Assembly: GCF_002407205.1 (NCBI RefSeq)
Contig: NZ_CP023548.1
Coordinates: forward strand, 2,566,501-2,630,500
Direction of reading: 5' to 3'
Origin: Rhodobacter sp. CZR27
GTDB lineage: Bacteria; Pseudomonadota; Alphaproteobacteria; Rhodobacterales; Rhodobacteraceae
DNA length: 64,000 nucleotides
Part shown: positions 7,271 to 15,960 of the stretch, piece after piece
Layout: every line of letters starts with the position of its first letter
How positions within the stretch are numbered: the first letter of the stretch is position 1
Notes under the pieces: model-generated
What the model was told of the DNA's origin: nothing
The model's database searches: none
Seen by the model: the letters and a program-made list of their open reading frames with translations, nothing else
Translations under genes and position numbers: made by a program

Positions 7271-9844
7271 TCAGCGACCGATCGACCACCAGCCACGGCG
7301 GCGCGGCTTCGTGTCGTCCCCGGCGGGCTCGGCCTCGGCAGCCGGCTCTGCTTCGGGTGCAGGAGCCGGCGCAGCTTCCGGTGCAGGAGCCGGGGCAGCT
7401 TCCGGTGCAGGGGCCGGCGCGGCTGCCGGTGCGGCCTCGGCGATCTCCGCCGCGGCTTCCACCACGTCCACCGGCTGCTCCTCGACAGGGGCCGGAGCGG
7501 CCTCCTCGACGGGCTCGGCCTTGCGGCGGCTGCGGCTGCGGGCAGGCTTCTTCGGCGCCTCGGACTCCTCGGCGGGGGCCGCTTCCGCGGTCACCTTAGG
7601 CTTGCGCGTGCGGGTGCGCTTCTTCGGAGCGGGCTCCTCCGCGACCTCGGGCTGCGGTTCGGGCTCGGGTTCCGGTGCGGGCTCGGGCTCCACCGCCGGC
7701 AGCGCGGCCACGGCGGCCTCGGCCTCGTCGGCGCCTTCCTCGTCCTCTTCCTCGCCTTCGTCCGACTCGTCGCTTTCGACCGCATCGGCCTCGCCCTGCC
7801 CGGCGGCGGGGGCTGCACCGTTGCGACGACGCCGACGGCGACGGCGCTTCTTCTTCGGCTGGCCCTCGGACGGCGGCGCCTCGGCGGTCTCGGCCGTCGC
7901 CTCGGCTTCCTCGGCGACCTCGACCTCTTCCTCCTCGACCCAGTCATCCTCGGGCTCGTCCACCGGCGCGCCCATCAGCTCGGCGCTGCCCGAGATCACC
8001 TTGACCGTCTCGGGCACCACGCGGGTGGCGGTCTTGAACTTCTCGATCACATAGTCCGGGCTCGACAGCGTCGGGTCGGCCTCGACCCGCACCGCCATGC
8101 CATAGCGGGCCTCGATCATCGCGATGTGCTCGCGCTTCTGGTTCATCAGGAAGTTCACGACCGCGATCGGGGCGCGCAGCAGCACCTCCTTCGACCGCTT
8201 CCGCGTGCCTTCCTCTTCCAGCTGGCGCAGCACCTGCAAGGCAAGGCTGTCGTCCGAGCGGATGAGACCCGTTCCGTGGCAATGGGCACAGGGCTGCGTC
8301 GTCGATTCGAGCATCCCCGGGCGCAGGCGCTGGCGGCTCATCTCCAGAAGGCCGAAGCCCGAGATGCGGCCGACCTGGATCCGCGCGCGGTCGGTCTTCA
8401 GCTTGTCCTTCAGGCGCTTCTCGACGGCGGCGTTGTTCTTCCGCTCTTCCATGTCGATGAAGTCGATGACGATCAGGCCGGCAAGGTCACGCAGGCGCAA
8501 CTGGCGCGCCACCTCTTCGGCGGCCTCGAGGTTGGTCTTGAGCGCCGTGTCCTCGATCGAGCCTTCCTTGGTTGCCCGGCCGGAGTTCACGTCGATGGCG
8601 ACCAGCGCCTCGGTCACGCCGATGACGATGTAGCCGCCCGACTTCAGCTGCACCACCGGGTTGAACATGCCCGAGAGATAGCTTTCCACCTGATAGCGCG
8701 CGAAAAGCGGCATCGGCTCGTCATAGCGGATCACCTGCCGGGCGTGGGCCGGCATGATCATCCGCATGAAATCCTTGGCGGTGCGGTAGCCCGTCTCGCC
8801 CTCGACAAGCACTTCCTCGATCTCGCGGTTGAAGAGGTCGCGGATCGTGCGCTTGATCAGGTCGCCTTCCTCGTAGATCGGCGCAGGGGCGATCGATTTC
8901 AGCGTCAGTTCGCGGATCTGCTCCCACAGCCGCAGGAGGTATTCGTAGTCGCGCCGGATCTCCTGCTTGGTGCGCTTGGCGCCTGCCGTGCGGATGATCA
9001 GGCCCGCGCCTTCCGGCACCTCGAGTTCCGAGGCGATTTCCTTCAGCTTCTTGCGGTCGGCCGCCTGGGTGATCTTGCGGCTGATCCCGCCGCCGCGCGC
9101 CGTGTTCGGCATCAGCACGCAATAGCGGCCGGCAAGCGAGAGATAGGTCGTGAGCGCGGCACCCTTGTTGCCCCGCTCTTCCTTGACCACCTGCACCAGC
9201 ATGATCTGGCGCACCTTGATGACTTCCTGGATCTTGTAGCGACGCGAGCGCGGTTTGCGCGGCGGAGGGATCTCCTCGGCCACGTCCTCGTCGGCCACCG
9301 ACTCGATCTCGTCGTCGGTGTCGGCGGCGTGATCCACGGCCTTGTAGGGCTTCTCCGCCTCATCGATGTCGGGCTGCGCCGAATCGGAGGCATCGACCTC
9401 GTAGAGCGCGTCGGCGCCGGTCTCCTCGCCCAGGTCGACGAGATCCATGCCGGTCATCTCGCCGCTCTGCGCGGCGTCGGCCCCGGCCATCTCGGCCGCG
9501 GCCGGACGCGGCCGACGGCGCGAGCGCCCCTGCTCCTCGTCCTCCTCGGCGCGATTGTAGGCGCGCTCTTCCTCGAGCAGCGCCTTACGGTCCGCGACCG
9601 GGATCTGGTAGTAGTCGGGATGGATCTCGGCGAAGGCGAGGAAGCCGTGCCGGTTACCGCCGTAATCGACGAAGGCCGCCTGCAGCGAGGGTTCGACCCG
9701 CGTTACCTTGGCGAGATAGATGTTGCCGGCGAGCTGCCGCTTGTTGACGGTTTCAAAATCGAATTCCTCGACCTTGTTTCCGTCCACCACCACGACCCGG
9801 GTCTCCTCCGGGTGGGTGGCGTCGATGAGCATTTTCTTGGCCAT
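7271..9844 (-). CDS. rne: Ribonuclease E
   Basis: Endoribonuclease and scaffold of the degradosome, used in mRNA decay, rRNA/tRNA maturation and sRNA processing. The 857-residue product starts at MAKKMLIDATHPEE; an in-frame upstream ATG at 9904 adds 20 unlikely residues. It has an S1 domain interrupted by an acidic insertion (about residues 90-205), the catalytic DNase-like core with AIDVNSG and VIDFIDM containing both catalytic aspartates, and a zinc-link CAHCHGTG. The C-terminal third is low complexity, with an RRRRRRRRR block and Pro/Ala/Glu repeats, as expected for the RNA- and partner-binding scaffold. A 24-bp tandem repeat encodes part of the tail. A long structured leader precedes it. 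Confidence 0.97.
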   Translation of the reverse strand: MAKKMLIDATHPEETRVVVVDGNKVEEFDFETVNKRQLAGNIYLAKVTRVEPSLQAAFVDYGGNRHGFLAFAEIHPDYYQIPVADRKALLEEERAYNRAEEDEEQGRSRRRPRPAAAEMAGADAAQSGEMTGMDLVDLGEETGADALYEVDASDSAQPDIDEAEKPYKAVDHAADTDDEIESVADEDVAEEIPPPRKPRSRRYKIQEVIKVRQIMLVQVVKEERGNKGAALTTYLSLAGRYCVLMPNTARGGGISRKITQAADRKKLKEIASELEVPEGAGLIIRTAGAKRTKQEIRRDYEYLLRLWEQIRELTLKSIAPAPIYEEGDLIKRTIRDLFNREIEEVLVEGETGYRTAKDFMRMIMPAHARQVIRYDEPMPLFARYQVESYLSGMFNPVVQLKSGGYIVIGVTEALVAIDVNSGRATKEGSIEDTALKTNLEAAEEVARQLRLRDLAGLIVIDFIDMEERKNNAAVEKRLKDKLKTDRARIQVGRISGFGLLEMSRQRLRPGMLESTTQPCAHCHGTGLIRSDDSLALQVLRQLEEEGTRKRSKEVLLRAPIAVVNFLMNQKREHIAMIEARYGMAVRVEADPTLSSPDYVIEKFKTATRVVPETVKVISGSAELMGAPVDEPEDDWVEEEEVEVAEEAEATAETAEAPPSEGQPKKKRRRRRRRRNGAAPAAGQGEADAVESDESDEGEEEDEEGADEAEAAVAALPAVEPEPAPEPEPEPQPEVAEEPAPKKRTRTRKPKVTAEAAPAEESEAPKKPARSRSRRKAEPVEEAAPAPVEEQPVDVVEAAAEIAEAAPAAAPAPAPEAAPAPAPEAAPAPAPEAEPAAEAEPAGDDTKPRRRGWWSIGR
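7350..7434 (-). repeat. 24-bp tandem repeat in the RNase E tail
   Basis: Three near-identical 24-base units (7350-7373, 7374-7397, 7398-7421) plus a partial fourth encode EAAPAPAP-type repeats in the C-terminal scaffold of RNase E. Units differ by one to four bases. Confidence 0.85.
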
Positions 9845-10206
9845 TTGGTTCCATGGCACCCGGACAACGGGCTTGGGCCGGGGCAAGCCCCGGCGAAATC
9901 CCATTGTGCGTGGTGGCTTGTTCGGGCGTGGCTGCGCCGGCGACCAGAGCGCGCGGCGCCGAAGGGGCTCCTCGCACAGTCTGGCAAGCTTGTGGCGCGG
10001 CTCATCGCGGTTCTATATCCCGGGACGCCGGGGCGTCCTGATTGCAATGGCCCGTTCCGTCAGGGACTTGGCGGGCGAACTGGTGGGCCCGGAGGCCCGA
10101 CTGTCTGCGCGACGCAGCGCCCCGGTCCCGTGGCCCGGAAAGCGCGCACTGCAGTAAAACTGGCGCGCGGGATCCTGCCGGAAAGGTCAGGACCCGCGTA
10201 GGTGCG
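9845..10206 (-). promoter_or_regulatory. Long structured 5' leader of rne
   Basis: No gene is seen in 9845-10333. If transcription starts near 10200 the leader is about 355 bases. Its first bases form a 10-bp stem with one bulge (10167-10197), followed by GC-rich hairpins at 10085-10098 and 10023-10038. RNase E is known in enterobacteria to autoregulate through a leader of similar length; a similar role here is inference. The hairpins themselves are seen directly. Confidence 0.5.
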
Positions 10207-10236
10207 ACATTAGCGGCAGGGACGGGCAAAACACAA
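10207..10236 (-). promoter_or_regulatory. Candidate rne promoter
   Basis: On the minus strand TTGTGT (10231-10236) and TAATGT (10207-10212) are spaced by 18 bases. The predicted start lies just upstream of the first leader hairpin. It is the best sigma-70-like pair in this gap, but the match is moderate. Confidence 0.4.
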
Positions 10237-10333
10237 TGGCTTATTTTCCGACAGCCCCGCACAACCGCAGGTCGAGAGACCCGCGGCGGAGGCGGCAGCA
10301 GCCGCCGATCCCGGTCGGGGTGGGCTGAGCGGT

Positions 10334-11662
10334 TCAGACGTAATCGGCCCGGCTGAGCCCGTATTTCGCCATCTTCTCGTTGAGCGTGCGCCGGGGCAGG
10401 CAAAGCTCCTCCATCACGGCGACGATCGAGCCGCGGTGGCGCCGCATGGTGTTGTCGATCAGCATGCGCTCGAACGCCTCGACATAATCCTTGAGCGGCT
10501 TGCCTTCGGTGGTCAGAGCCGGCCCCGAGGCTTCGTTATCCGCCATCAGCAGCGAGGCGATGGAGCCGGAGCCGCGCCGGTTCTGCAGCACCGCGCGCTC
10601 CGCGATATTGACCAGCTGGCGGACGTTGCCGGGCCACGGAGCCTGAAGGAGTTGCGCCGCCTCCTGCGCCGTGACCTGCGGCGCCTCGCAGCCGTATTCC
10701 TCGGCGAACTGCTCGGACATGCGGGTAAAGAGGGTCAGGATGTCCTCGCCCCGGGTCCGGAGCGGCGGCAGCACGATGGTCATGGCGCCGAGCCGGTAAT
10801 AGAGGTCCGAGCGCAGCACGTTTTCCAGCGTCGTGTCCGGCGCATGCTCGTTGCAGATCGCGATGATCCGGGTTTCGGGCGGCGTCCCCTGCTCGTTGAT
10901 CACCGTCAGCAGGCGCGACTGGAGCGGATGGCTGAGCGACTCGATGTCCTCGAGGCAGAGCGTGCCACCGCGGGCTTCCTCGACCAGCGGCAGCGAGCCG
11001 TCCTCGGTCGGGCCGAAGAGCTTGGCGGACAGCTGGTCCTCGGACCAGGCGGCGCAGGAGATGGTGACGAACTTGCGCCCGGCCCGCGCGCCCACGGCAT
11101 GCAGCGCATGGGCGACCAGCGTCTTTCCGGTTCCGGTCTCGCCGTCGATCAGGACGTGGCTGTCGGCCTGGCCCAGATCAAGGATGTCCTCGCGCAGGCG
11201 CTCCATCACCGGCGAGGAGCCGATCAGCTTCTTCATCAGCACGGTGCCATCGGAAAGCTCGCGGCGCAGCGCGCGGTTGTCGAGCGTGAGCCGGCGCAAC
11301 TGGGTCGCGCGCTTGGCAAGCTCGGTCATCCGGTCGGGGTTGAATGGCTTTTCAAGGAAGTCGAAGGCGCCGACCCGCATCGCCTCGACCGCCATCGGCA
11401 CGTCGCCGTGGCCGGTGATCAGGATCACCGGCAGGCCGGAATCCATGCTCATCAGCTTCTTCAGAAAGGTCATGCCGTCCATGCCGGGCATCTTGATGTC
11501 GCTGACGACAACGCCGGGGAAATCCGCGCTCAGGCCCTTCAGCGCCTCCTCGGCGCTCGCATAGGTTTCGGTATCGAACCCCGAGAGCGCGAGCCACTGG
11601 CTGATCGACTGCCGCATGTCGGCCTCGTCGTCGACGATGGCCACCTTCATTGCACGAGCCAT
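10334..11662 (-). CDS. dctD: C4-dicarboxylate response regulator DctD, lacking the GAFTGA loop
   Basis: NtrC-family response regulator of the DctB/DctD pair that controls C4-dicarboxylate uptake. The 442-residue product has a receiver domain with Asp11/Asp12, phospho-site Asp55 and Lys105, an AAA+ domain with Walker A GETGTGKT (174-181), and a Fis-type helix-turn-helix at the end (VAVMEELCLPRRTLNEKM). The GAFTGA loop that contacts sigma-54 is absent: KLFG at about 214-217 runs on to PTEDGSLPLV and GGTLCLEDI. Activation of sigma-54 RNA polymerase is therefore doubtful. The start follows the family (MARAMKVAIVDDE) rather than an ATG 81 bases upstream. It lies 7 bases after dctB. Confidence 0.85.
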   Translation of the reverse strand: MARAMKVAIVDDEADMRQSISQWLALSGFDTETYASAEEALKGLSADFPGVVVSDIKMPGMDGMTFLKKLMSMDSGLPVILITGHGDVPMAVEAMRVGAFDFLEKPFNPDRMTELAKRATQLRRLTLDNRALRRELSDGTVLMKKLIGSSPVMERLREDILDLGQADSHVLIDGETGTGKTLVAHALHAVGARAGRKFVTISCAAWSEDQLSAKLFGPTEDGSLPLVEEARGGTLCLEDIESLSHPLQSRLLTVINEQGTPPETRIIAICNEHAPDTTLENVLRSDLYYRLGAMTIVLPPLRTRGEDILTLFTRMSEQFAEEYGCEAPQVTAQEAAQLLQAPWPGNVRQLVNIAERAVLQNRRGSGSIASLLMADNEASGPALTTEGKPLKDYVEAFERMLIDNTMRRHRGSIVAVMEELCLPRRTLNEKMAKYGLSRADYV

Positions 11663-11669
11663 GTATTCC

Positions 11670-13436
11670 TCACTCGGCTGCCTTAACATCTGCCCCCAAT
11701 ATGGGCAGCTGAACCTCGAAAACAGCACCGCCGCCTTCCGCATTCCGCGCGGTAAGACGACCCCCGAGGTCGGTCACGATGCCGGACGAGATCGCGAGCC
11801 CGAGGCCCACGCCCTCGCCCGGCTTCTTGGTGGTGTAGAAAGGCTCGAACAGGTTGTCGAGGTCCTCGATCCCGTGGCCGTTGTCGCGCACCGTCAGCGT
11901 CGCCGTCTCGCCGGCCGCCAGCATGATGTCGATCTGCGGCGAGGCGACGGTCTTCGTGGCGTCCAGCGCGTTGCGCAGGAGGTTGATGATGACCTGCTCC
12001 AGCCGCAGCCGGTCGGCCATCACCATCACCGGCTGGCGCGGCAGGGCGCGGGTGATGCGCACCACGCGGATCTTCAGCTGCGGCTCCATCATGGTCAGCG
12101 CAGAGGAGACGCAGAGCCGCATGTCCACCGGCTCGAAGGCCTCGCCGCCCTTCCGGGCATAGGATTTCAACTGCCGGGTGATCGCGCCCATCCGCTCGAT
12201 CAGGTCATCGATGCGCTGGAACGAGGCGAGCGCCTCTTCGGTCCGCCGCCGCTGCAGCAAGAGCTTCGCGCCGGCCAGATAGGTCTTCATCGCGGCGAGC
12301 GGCTGGTTCAGCTCGTGGCTCACGGCCGCCGACATCTCGCCTAGCGCGGCGAGCTTCGACGACTGCGCGAGTGTCAGCTCGGCCACGGCCAGATCCTTCT
12401 GCACCTTCTCCCGCTCGGCGATCTCGCGCTGCAAACGCGCGTTGAGCAGGCGAAGTTCCGCCGACTCGCGCTGAAGCGACATGCTCTGCGACCAGGCCCG
12501 CCGCGAGAGCAGGTAGAAGGTCAGCGCAAGCAGGATCGCGAAGCCCATGATTTCCAGCGCGAGGATGCCGTTTACCCGCTCGCGCACCGAATCGTAGGCG
12601 GTGAAGGTCACGATCCGCCAACCGCGGAACGGCACGCGGGCGTCGGTCTTCATCACGGCCTCGCCGCGCAGGTAGGCGTCGGGCGGCTGCTGCGCCCAGT
12701 CGGCCGTGGCCTGGATCGCGCGCCGGATCGCCGAGGGCGCGTCGCGCACCGCCAGCGCCTCGTCGATGGTCAGGCCGCGCCAACGCGGCTCGGTCGCCAG
12801 GATCACGGTGCCCGTGCTGTCGGTCACCATGACGGCATCCTGCAGCCCGGCCCATGCGCGCTCGTATTTCATCAGGTCGACGGCGACCACGATCACGCCC
12901 ACGAGCCGGTTGTCGGACAGCACCGCCCGGGAATAGGTGAAATCGAAGATCCCTTCCTCGCGCTTGGCCGCGGTGAAGACCGTGTCGCGATTGCGCTGCG
13001 CATCGACGAAATAGGGCGCGGCGCGGTGGCTGGTGCCGATCAGGTTGCGGTTGGTCGCGCCGACCGTGCGGCCGTCCTTGTCGAGCAGCATGATCGAGGC
13101 CGCGCCGATCTCGGTCTGGAACGAGATCAGCCGCTGGGAAGTTGCCGAATAGTCCCCCGACCCCAACGCCCCGATCAGCGCGGGATCGCGCGCGAGCAGC
13201 AACGGCACGACCGATGTGCGCTGCAACTCGGTCAGCATGTTGCCGGAGTAGAGCGCGAGGCGCAGTTCGGCGCGGGTGCGGGTGGTGTCGGTGAACCGCT
13301 CGCTCATCCAGCGGTTGGTCACCAGAACGACGACCACCGCAAGGATCACCAGCAGCACGACGGCAAGCCGCACCCGCCAGCCGTGTCCCGGCGGCGGGGG
13401 CTCGGTTTCCTCGGTCTGGAAGGCCGCGTCCTGCAT
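11670..13436 (-). CDS. dctB: C4-dicarboxylate sensor histidine kinase DctB
   Basis: Inner-membrane sensor of the DctB/DctD pair. The 588-residue protein has a first membrane segment at about 23-41, a periplasmic double-Cache sensor region to about 290, a second membrane segment at about 290-311, a coiled coil (310-360), the phospho-acceptor motif AVSHELNQP with His374, and an ATPase domain with N, G1 (DNGHGI) and G2 (GVGLGLAISSG) boxes. The next gene, dctD, follows after 7 bases. No dctPQM transporter is in the window. Confidence 0.92.
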   Translation of the reverse strand: MQDAAFQTEETEPPPPGHGWRVRLAVVLLVILAVVVVLVTNRWMSERFTDTTRTRAELRLALYSGNMLTELQRTSVVPLLLARDPALIGALGSGDYSATSQRLISFQTEIGAASIMLLDKDGRTVGATNRNLIGTSHRAAPYFVDAQRNRDTVFTAAKREEGIFDFTYSRAVLSDNRLVGVIVVAVDLMKYERAWAGLQDAVMVTDSTGTVILATEPRWRGLTIDEALAVRDAPSAIRRAIQATADWAQQPPDAYLRGEAVMKTDARVPFRGWRIVTFTAYDSVRERVNGILALEIMGFAILLALTFYLLSRRAWSQSMSLQRESAELRLLNARLQREIAEREKVQKDLAVAELTLAQSSKLAALGEMSAAVSHELNQPLAAMKTYLAGAKLLLQRRRTEEALASFQRIDDLIERMGAITRQLKSYARKGGEAFEPVDMRLCVSSALTMMEPQLKIRVVRITRALPRQPVMVMADRLRLEQVIINLLRNALDATKTVASPQIDIMLAAGETATLTVRDNGHGIEDLDNLFEPFYTTKKPGEGVGLGLAISSGIVTDLGGRLTARNAEGGGAVFEVQLPILGADVKAAE

Positions 13437-13483
13437 GGGCGCGACGTTACTGAACGGCGGTCAGGGCAACAAGCCGTGCGCGA

Positions 13484-14152
13484 TCAGGCAAGCGCCATCC
13501 TGCCCAGCAGCGAGCGGAACAGTCCCATCCCGTCGGTGCCGCCCTGCGCCTCGTCCGCCGCCCGCTCGGGGTGGGGCATCAGGCCCAGCACGCGGCGGTT
13601 GGCCGAGAGCACGCCCGCGATGTCCTGCATCGAGCCGTTGGGATTCTCGACATAGGTGAAGGCCACCCGGTCCTCGCCCCTGAGCCGCGCCAGCGTCTCG
13701 GCGTCGGCGGTGTAATTGCCGTCATGGTGGGCGATCGGGAAGCGCACCACGTCGCCCGCGGCCCAGCCCTCGGTGAAGGCGCTGTCGGCGGTCGCGACCT
13801 TCAGCTCGACCGACCGGCAGATGAACTTGAGGCCCGCGTTGCGCATCAGCGCGCCCGGCAGCAGGCCGGTCTCGGTCAGGACCTGAAAGCCGTTGCAGAT
13901 GCCGAGGACGAAGCCGCCCCGCTCGGCATGGCGGATCATCGCGCCGGCGATGGGCGAGCGCGCGGCGATCGCCCCGCAGCGCAGGTAGTCGCCGAAGGAG
14001 AAGCCGCCCGGAACGCCCACGACATCGACGCCCGCGGGCAGGTCGGTGTCCTTGTGCCAGACGCGGACCACCTCTGCGCCCGCCGCCTCGAAGGCCACGG
14101 CAAGGTCGCGGTCGCAGTTCGACCCGGGAAAGGTGATGACGGCGGCTTTCAT
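13484..14152 (-). CDS. purQ: FGAM synthase glutaminase subunit PurQ
   Basis: Supplies ammonia from glutamine for formylglycinamidine ribonucleotide synthesis in purine biosynthesis, acting with PurL and PurS. The 222-residue class I amidotransferase has the nucleophile elbow GICNGFQ with its cysteine, and a C-terminal His/Glu pair in MPHPERA. The start [14 protein letters not shown] is preceded by GGAG at 8 bases; a GTG three codons upstream is a less likely alternative. It is the last gene of purC-purS-purQ, 106 bases after purS. Confidence 0.96.
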   Translation of the reverse strand: MKAAVITFPGSNCDRDLAVAFEAAGAEVVRVWHKDTDLPAGVDVVGVPGGFSFGDYLRCGAIAARSPIAGAMIRHAERGGFVLGICNGFQVLTETGLLPGALMRNAGLKFICRSVELKVATADSAFTEGWAAGDVVRFPIAHHDGNYTADAETLARLRGEDRVAFTYVENPNGSMQDIAGVLSANRRVLGLMPHPERAADEAQGGTDGMGLFRSLLGRMALA

Positions 14153-14258
14153 CGGCGGCACTCCGGCTGGGGCTGGCGGGGGGAGGTTCCACCCCTGATA
14201 ACGCAGGCGGCCCGGCGCTGCCAGCCCCGGGCCTTCACTTCTTCAGCGGCCGCCGCCG

Positions 14259-14498
14259 TCAGACGATCTCGACCGTGTATTTCTCGATCACGGTGTTGGC
14301 GAGCAGCTTCTCGCACATGGCGCGAACCTCGGCCTCGGCGGCGGTGGCGTCGGTCGCGGTCAGGTCGAGGTCGATCACCTTGCCCTGACGGACGCCGGCG
14401 ACGCCCGAGAAGCCGAGCGTGCCGAGCGCGTGCTTCACCGCCTCGCCCTGCGGATCGAGGACGCCATCCTTCAGCATGACATGGACGCGGGCTTTCAT
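14259..14498 (-). CDS. purS: FGAM synthase small subunit PurS
   Basis: A 79-residue subunit that bridges PurQ and PurL in the formylglycinamidine synthase complex. The sequence has the family features MKARVHVMLKDGVLDPQG, GKVIDLDL and a C-terminal VIEKYTVEIV. It starts 14 bases after the purC stop, so it is probably co-transcribed. The reading frame is open far upstream but only this part has the family sequence. Confidence 0.95.
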   Translation of the reverse strand: MKARVHVMLKDGVLDPQGEAVKHALGTLGFSGVAGVRQGKVIDLDLTATDATAAEAEVRAMCEKLLANTVIEKYTVEIV

Positions 14499-14512
14499 CG
14501 CGGCAGGGCCTT

Positions 14513-15265
14513 TCAGTTGATCAGCGTGGGCTTGGTGGTGTGGGTGACGTTCGAGGGCAGCACCCCCAGACGCCGGGCGAGTTCGGAATAGACGTCCTGC
14601 AGCGGCCCGGGCTCGCGCGGGGTGCCGCCTTCGGCCTCGGCGCGCACGTCCCAGAGACGGCAGCTGTCGGGGCTGATCTCGTCGGCCACGATCAGGCGCA
14701 TGTAGTCGCCCTCCCAGATCCGGCCGACCTCGATCTGGAAATCCGCGAGCCGGATGCCCACGCCCATCATCACGCCCGACAGGAAGTCGTTCACACGCAG
14801 CGCCAGTGCCACCACGTCGTCCAGATCCTGCTGGCTGGCCCAGCCGAAGGCGATGATGTGCTCTTCGGACACCAGCGGGCAGCCGAGCTTGTCGTCCTTG
14901 AAGTAGTATTCCACGATCGGCCGCGGCAGGGGCGTCCCCTCCGGGATGCCCAGCCGCTTCGAGATGCCGCCGGCCGCGAAGTTGCGGACCACGACCTCGA
15001 GCGGGATGATCTCGGCCATGCGCACCAGCTGCTCGCGCATGTTCAGGCGGCGGATGAAATGGGTGGGAACACCGATGGAGTTGAGGCCGTTCATGAAGAA
15101 CTCGGACAGCCGGTTGTTCAGCACGCCCTTGCCTTCCAGCGCGGTCTGCGGCGGGTTCGAGGCCGCGCTGCCGTCGTCCTTGAAGTACTGGATCAGCGTC
15201 CCGGGTTCGGGCCCCTCGTAGAGGATCTTGGCCTTGCCCTCGTAGACCTTCTTGCGACGTGCCAT
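14513..15265 (-). CDS. purC: SAICAR synthase PurC
   Basis: Ligates aspartate to CAIR in purine biosynthesis using ATP. The 250-residue product starts [19 protein letters not shown], the canonical N-terminus, and has the VVRNFAAGG and [12 protein letters not shown] signatures. Earlier in-frame starts add unrelated residues. First gene of the purCSQ unit. A promoter and a GC-rich leader hairpin lie upstream. Confidence 0.97.
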   Translation of the reverse strand: MARRKKVYEGKAKILYEGPEPGTLIQYFKDDGSAASNPPQTALEGKGVLNNRLSEFFMNGLNSIGVPTHFIRRLNMREQLVRMAEIIPLEVVVRNFAAGGISKRLGIPEGTPLPRPIVEYYFKDDKLGCPLVSEEHIIAFGWASQQDLDDVVALALRVNDFLSGVMMGVGIRLADFQIEVGRIWEGDYMRLIVADEISPDSCRLWDVRAEAEGGTPREPGPLQDVYSELARRLGVLPSNVTHTTKPTLIN

Positions 15266-15289
15266 GCACACTCCGATCGAACGACGAAG

Positions 15290-15310
15290 GGGGCGCGTCG
15301 AGCGCGCCCC
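15290..15310. other. GC hairpin in the purC leader
   Basis: A perfect 8-bp stem (GGGGCGCG/CGCGCCCC) with a 5-base loop lies 24 bases upstream of the purC ATG, between the promoter and the ribosome site. It lacks a T-tract, so it is more likely a leader structure than a terminator. Confidence 0.6.
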
Positions 15311-15326
15311 GTTCTGGTTGAAACGG

Positions 15327-15355
15327 CCTATAAGGCAAGCTGCCCGTGCTCGCAA
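15327..15355 (-). promoter_or_regulatory. purC promoter, sigma-70 type
   Basis: On the minus strand TTGCGA (15350-15355) and TATAGG (15327-15332) are separated by exactly 17 bases. The same -35 is used at ssrA. The start would be about 55 bases upstream of the purC ATG. Confidence 0.6.
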
Positions 15356-15387
15356 GGCAATCGCGCCGGACGCGGCCGCGCGACCAC

Positions 15388-15416
15388 TTGCTAGGTCGGA
15401 ACGCTGCGGGCATATC
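15388..15416 (+). promoter_or_regulatory. Candidate promoter of the DUF1476 gene
   Basis: TTGCTA (15388-15393) and CATATC (15411-15416) are spaced by 17 bases, 32 bases upstream of the DUF1476 start. The -10 matches only half of the consensus. Confidence 0.4.
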
Positions 15417-15448
15417 AGAAGAAAGGCATTGTTCGGGAGGACCTAACC

Positions 15449-15763
15449 ATGACCACCTTCGACGATCGCGAGCGCGCGTTCGAGACGAAGTTCGCCCACG
15501 ACACCGAAATGCTGTTCCGCGCCGAAGTGCGCCGCAACAAGCTGGTCGGCCTATGGGCTGCCGAGCTCCTCGGCAAGACCGGCGACGAGGCGATCAGCTA
15601 TGCGCATGAGGTGGTGCAATCGGACCTGCACGAGCCGGGTTTCGAGGATGTGGTCCGCAAGGTCGCGGCCGACCTCGGCGACAGGTCCTCGGCCGAGGCG
15701 GTGCGCGCCAAGATGCTCGAGTTCCTGCCGGTCGCGAAGGCGCAGCTGATGACGGAAAGCTGA
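15449..15763 (+). CDS. F1-ATPase inhibitor zeta subunit (DUF1476)
   Basis: A 104-residue helical protein (TTFDDRERAFETKFAHD, RRNKLVGLWAAELLG) matching DUF1476, shown in Paracoccus to be the zeta subunit that blocks ATP hydrolysis by the alphaproteobacterial F1-ATPase. The N-terminal stretch is the inhibitory segment and the rest a four-helix domain. GGGAGGA precedes the start. It is divergent from purC. No ATP synthase genes are in the window. Confidence 0.9.
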   Translation: MTTFDDRERAFETKFAHDTEMLFRAEVRRNKLVGLWAAELLGKTGDEAISYAHEVVQSDLHEPGFEDVVRKVAADLGDRSSAEAVRAKMLEFLPVAKAQLMTES

Positions 15764-15960
15764 TCACGCGGCTGCGCCCGGCGCGACCGTCTCGGGATCC
15801 GTGGCACGCGCCGCAAGGGGCGCGGCCTGTCGCATTCGCTGCGCCGCTTTCAAGATGATGATGAACAATATGGATTTGCCACGGGTCGCCCCGCGTGGCA
15901 GAGCTTCGCGCAAGCGGACCGCGTGCCTCGCGGCCCGAACCTGACCCCTGCGAGGACAAG

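Noticed and set aside
15764..15960. SAM or SAH riboswitch upstream of the homocysteine methyltransferase
   Set aside because: There is a 6-bp hairpin at 15878-15899, but the conserved bases of the known SAM-II, SAM/SAH and SAH elements are not visible.
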